NCBI GenBank assembly: GCA_964479445.1
Contig: CAYZMH010000078.1
Coordinates: 1-16,022, forward strand
From: CAYZMH01 sp964479445
Lineage (GTDB): Bacteria; Bacteroidota; Bacteroidia; Bacteroidales; GCA-2748055
DNA: 16,022 nt
Direction: 5' to 3'
Position numbers and translations under genes: made by a program
The notes under the pieces: generated by a model
Told to the model about the DNA's origin: nothing
Databases searched by the model: none
Seen by the model: only the letters and a program-made list of their open reading frames with translations
In this document: positions 13,673-16,022 of the stretch, piece by piece
Numbering within the stretch: the first letter of the stretch is position 1
Layout: every line of letters begins with the position of its first letter

Positions 13673-13787
13673 TAAAGGAATTGGATGTGAAACACTTCAA
13701 AAGCAGGCTATTATCGTTCTCATGACCTCCGAAACCCGTTTCCTGAGTGTGCATGCTGAACGTTGTAAAGACAAGAAAGAGAGCACC

Positions 13788-13953
13788 CTGAATAAGCCGG
13801 GCAGACTGAAACAATCCGCGGCGAATGGACAAGAGTGTGATTGTGAGATGGCCTGAACAAGCCGGGCAGATTGAAACAATACACGGCGAATGGACAAGAG
13901 TGTGATTGTGAGATGGTCTGAATAAACCGGGCAGATTGAAACAATCCACGGCG
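13788..13953. repeat. 65-bp tandem repeat array
   Basis: CTGAAYAARCCGGGCAGA begins units at 13788, 13853 and 13918, an exact 65-base period. In phase are TTGAAACAAT (ACTGAAACAAT in the first unit), CGGCGAATGGACAAGAGTGT and GATTGTGAGATGG. The third unit stops after about 36 bases at CACGGCGCAACC. Successive units abut and no spacers are present. No protein is suggested in any frame. It ends about 90 bases before korA. Confidence 0.95.
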
Positions 13954-14042
13954 CAACCTCGTAAAAACGGGGAGTGGTGGAGGTGATCAACAAAGATTGG
14001 ATAAGGATCTTAAGATACATAACACGATAACCTAAAAAGGGT

Positions 14043-15902
14043 ATGGCAAAAAATCCGAGAGTCATTGAGCTGGATGAAGTGGTGGTGAAGTTTGCCGGCG
14101 ATTCCGGCGACGGGATGCAGTTTACCGGGTCGCAGTTTTCCGACACTTCCGCCTTTATCGGGAACGACCTTTCCACGTTCCCCGACTATCCGTCTGAAAT
14201 CAGGGCGCCCCAGGGTACCATTGCCGGCGTTTCCGGGTTCCAGGTGCATATCGGGCACAAAGAGGTGACCACCCCCGGTGACCAGGCCGATGTGCTGGTG
14301 GCCATGAATCCGGCTGCCCTCAAGGCCAACATGAAGTGGGTCAAGACCGGGGCGACCATCATCATTGATATCGATCATTTCGACAACAAGCACTACAAGA
14401 AGGCGGGATTCATCGAGGATCCGCTGCATGACCACTCGCTGGAGGGGTACAACGTGGTGAAGGCCCCTATTACCAACCTTACCAGGGATACGGCGAAGCA
14501 GTTCGGACTCGATACCAAGACGGCTGATAAGACGCGGAACCAGTTTGTGGCCGGACTCCTTTACTGGCTGTTTAACCGCGATATGAAGATCGGGGAGGAT
14601 TTCCTGAACAAGAAGTTCCGGAATAAGCCCGATATCCTCAAGGCTAATATCGCCGTGCTGCGTTCGGGTTACAACTACGCGGAGACCATCGAGGCGCTCT
14701 CCACCACCTTCCATGTCAACCCGGTGAAAAACAAGAAAGGACTGTTCCGGAATATCACCGGGAACCAGGCCACGGCATGGGGACTGCTGGCTGCGGCGGA
14801 GCGGTCCGGACTCGAACTCTACCTGGGATCTTATCCCATCACCCCGGCCACGGAGATCCTGCAGGAGATGACCAATCGCAAACACCTGGGCGCCGTGGCG
14901 TTCCAGGCCGAGGATGAGATCGCCGGGATCTGCTCCTCCATCGGGGCCTCCTTTGCCGGACGGCTCGCGGTGACCACTACCTCGGGGCCCGGACTGGCCC
15001 TGAAGAGTGAGGCGATCGGACTGGCGGTGATCACCGAACTGCCGCTGGTCATTGTAGACGTACAACGGGGCGGTCCGTCTACCGGTCTGCCCACCAAAAC
15101 CGAACAGGCCGACCTGCTGCAGGCCCTGCACGGACGAAACGGCGAGTCGCCGGCCATCGTCATAGCGGCTTCCACACCGGCCAACTGCTTCGAGTATGCG
15201 TATATGGCAGCCAAGCTGTCGCTGGAGCACATGACCCCGGTGATCCTGCTTACCGACAGCTACCTGGCCAACGGGTCGGAGCTGTGGAATATCCCCCGGG
15301 TGAAGGACCTGCCGGAGATCAAACCACCCCGGCTGGAAGATAACGCAGAGAATTATTACCCCTACCACCGTGACCCGGAACGGCTCAACCGGTTCTGGGC
15401 GGTGCCCGGACAGGAGGGATTGAGGCACCGGGTGGGCGGACTCGAAAAGGCGGACGTTACCGGGGAGGTGTCGCACGATCCCATTAACCATCAGATCATG
15501 GTGGAGACCCGCCAGGCCAAGGTGGATAAGGTGGCAGAGTTTATCCCGCCGCTGGAGGTCTACGGCAAAGAGGAGGGCGACCTGCTGGTGGTCGGATGGG
15601 GCGGTACCTACGGCGCACTGGTCAGTGCCGTCCACGACATGCAACAAAACGGCGCCTCCATGAGCCTGGTCCAGTTCAATTACCTGAACCCGCTGCCGTC
15701 CAATACCGCGGAGGTGTTCAGCAAGTTTAACAAGATCCTGGTGTGCGAACTGAACCTGGGGCAGATGGCCAGCTACCTGCGGTCGAAACACCCGCAGTTC
15801 AAATACCTGCAGTATAACAAGGTGCAGGGTCTGCCCTTCTTTATCTCGGAGCTGAAAGAGAAGTTCAGGGATGCACTGGCAGGCAAGGAGGTGCTGCAGT
15901 AA
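14043..15902 (+). CDS. korA: 2-oxoacid:ferredoxin oxidoreductase, fused gamma-alpha subunit (2-oxoglutarate type)
   Basis: Part of the enzyme that oxidatively decarboxylates a 2-oxoacid, probably 2-oxoglutarate, to an acyl-CoA while reducing ferredoxin. The 619-residue protein starts with the gamma domain (about 12-200; FAGDSGDGMQFTGSQF and the FPDYPSEIRAPQGT segment). The alpha pyrimidine-binding-type domain follows from about 237 (GNQATAWGLLAAAERSGLELYLGSYPITPATE, shown here in part), including FQAEDEIAGICSSIGASFAG and TTTSGPGLALKSE. The C-terminal domain contains RVGGLEK and GWGGTYGALVSAV. This gamma-alpha fusion and length are typical of the KorA form in Bacteroidota. The thiamine diphosphate-binding beta subunit (korB) would be expected just downstream, outside the window. 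ATG 14043 is preceded by AAAAAGGG. The substrate is assigned by family habit; 2-oxoisovalerate is possible. Confidence 0.94.
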   Translation: MAKNPRVIELDEVVVKFAGDSGDGMQFTGSQFSDTSAFIGNDLSTFPDYPSEIRAPQGTIAGVSGFQVHIGHKEVTTPGDQADVLVAMNPAALKANMKWVKTGATIIIDIDHFDNKHYKKAGFIEDPLHDHSLEGYNVVKAPITNLTRDTAKQFGLDTKTADKTRNQFVAGLLYWLFNRDMKIGEDFLNKKFRNKPDILKANIAVLRSGYNYAETIEALSTTFHVNPVKNKKGLFRNITGNQATAWGLLAAAERSGLELYLGSYPITPATEILQEMTNRKHLGAVAFQAEDEIAGICSSIGASFAGRLAVTTTSGPGLALKSEAIGLAVITELPLVIVDVQRGGPSTGLPTKTEQADLLQALHGRNGESPAIVIAASTPANCFEYAYMAAKLSLEHMTPVILLTDSYLANGSELWNIPRVKDLPEIKPPRLEDNAENYYPYHRDPERLNRFWAVPGQEGLRHRVGGLEKADVTGEVSHDPINHQIMVETRQAKVDKVAEFIPPLEVYGKEEGDLLVVGWGGTYGALVSAVHDMQQNGASMSLVQFNYLNPLPSNTAEVFSKFNKILVCELNLGQMASYLRSKHPQFKYLQYNKVQGLPFFISELKEKFRDALAGKEVLQ

Positions 15903-16022
15903 ACCGGGAACGGAGAGGACCGGCGGGGGTCGGTGGCCGGCCAGCCGGCGCTGGAATTCCAAGGGAGCAGGGGGAGTCAAACCGCATAGGGTGGAGACCG
16001 GCGGAAGAAGGAAACAGCGGGG
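15903..16022. other. Region after korA, no feature recognised
   Basis: A GC-rich 120-base stretch with GGCCGGCC-type inverted words near 15935-15950 but no T tract and no credible start codon with coding sequence. If korB follows, it begins beyond the window. Confidence 0.5.

Noticed and set aside
12964..14042. tRNA or other structured RNA in the gene-free kilobase
   Set aside because: I looked for acceptor-stem and T-loop patterns (GGTTCRA) and saw none in a suitable arrangement; only repeats and the palindrome stand out.
13697..14176. Reverse-strand ORF spanning the 65-bp array and the korA start
   Set aside because: Repetitive translation that runs antisense into korA; no family resemblance.
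14010..15980. 656-codon reverse-strand open frame opposite korA
   Set aside because: Low-complexity shadow frame; the forward frame is a complete KorA with all motifs.

Overview
The window looks like a draft or metagenome-assembled contig from a Bacteroidota bacterium, most likely the Bacteroidales side of the phylum. The reasons are the gene order (DUF6089-type barrel, uppS, bamA, two ompH/skp genes, murI), several promoters fitting the Bacteroidota -7 consensus TAnnTTTG, and the near absence of obvious Shine-Dalgarno sequences. Two runs of exactly 100 N (5248-5347 and 13324-13423) are scaffold gaps, and each lies inside or beside a tandem-repeat array.

Layout. Positions 1-4440 (+) hold two tandem outer-membrane beta-barrel proteins of the DUF6089 type (the first truncated by the window edge), then uppS (undecaprenyl-diphosphate synthase) and bamA (outer-membrane protein assembly). 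Positions 8225-10511 (+) hold two periplasmic chaperones (ompH/skp paralogues) and murI (glutamate racemase). Together these form an envelope-biogenesis cluster: lipid carrier, peptidoglycan precursor, outer-membrane protein insertion and its chaperones. Here the cluster is split between bamA and ompH by about 3.7 kb of more AT-rich accessory DNA (4441-8180). That DNA holds a CPBP-like membrane protein with degenerate catalytic motifs, a reverse-strand pair (condensation-type acyltransferase plus zinc-ribbon membrane protein), and three kinds of repeat.

Positions 10676-12963 (-) carry a compact reverse-strand group. It consists of a short chimeric protein that looks like a collapsed HEPN/MNT (nucleotidyltransferase) toxin-antitoxin pair with a repeat-built tail, a gamma-class carbonic anhydrase-like hexapeptide protein, and an SLC10/BASS-type sodium symporter with an N-terminal extension.

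Positions 12964-14042 contain no convincing gene. They hold a 32-bp perfect palindrome, a 71-bp tandem array broken by a gap, a 65-bp tandem array and a possible promoter. Positions 14043-15902 (+) encode a fused gamma-alpha 2-oxoacid:ferredoxin oxidoreductase subunit (korA); its beta partner would be expected just beyond the window.

The strongest unusual theme is repeat density: at least six unrelated tandem or dispersed repeat families in 16 kb. Two of these repeats have entered or border coding sequence (the tail of the HEPN/MNT remnant and the last codons of the symporter). I found no convincing new multi-gene defence or biosynthetic system. The best candidates for a second look are the HEPN/MNT chimera with its upstream palindrome, the imperfect direct repeats bracketing the acyltransferase pair, and the twin UGCA-loop hairpins between the ompH genes.
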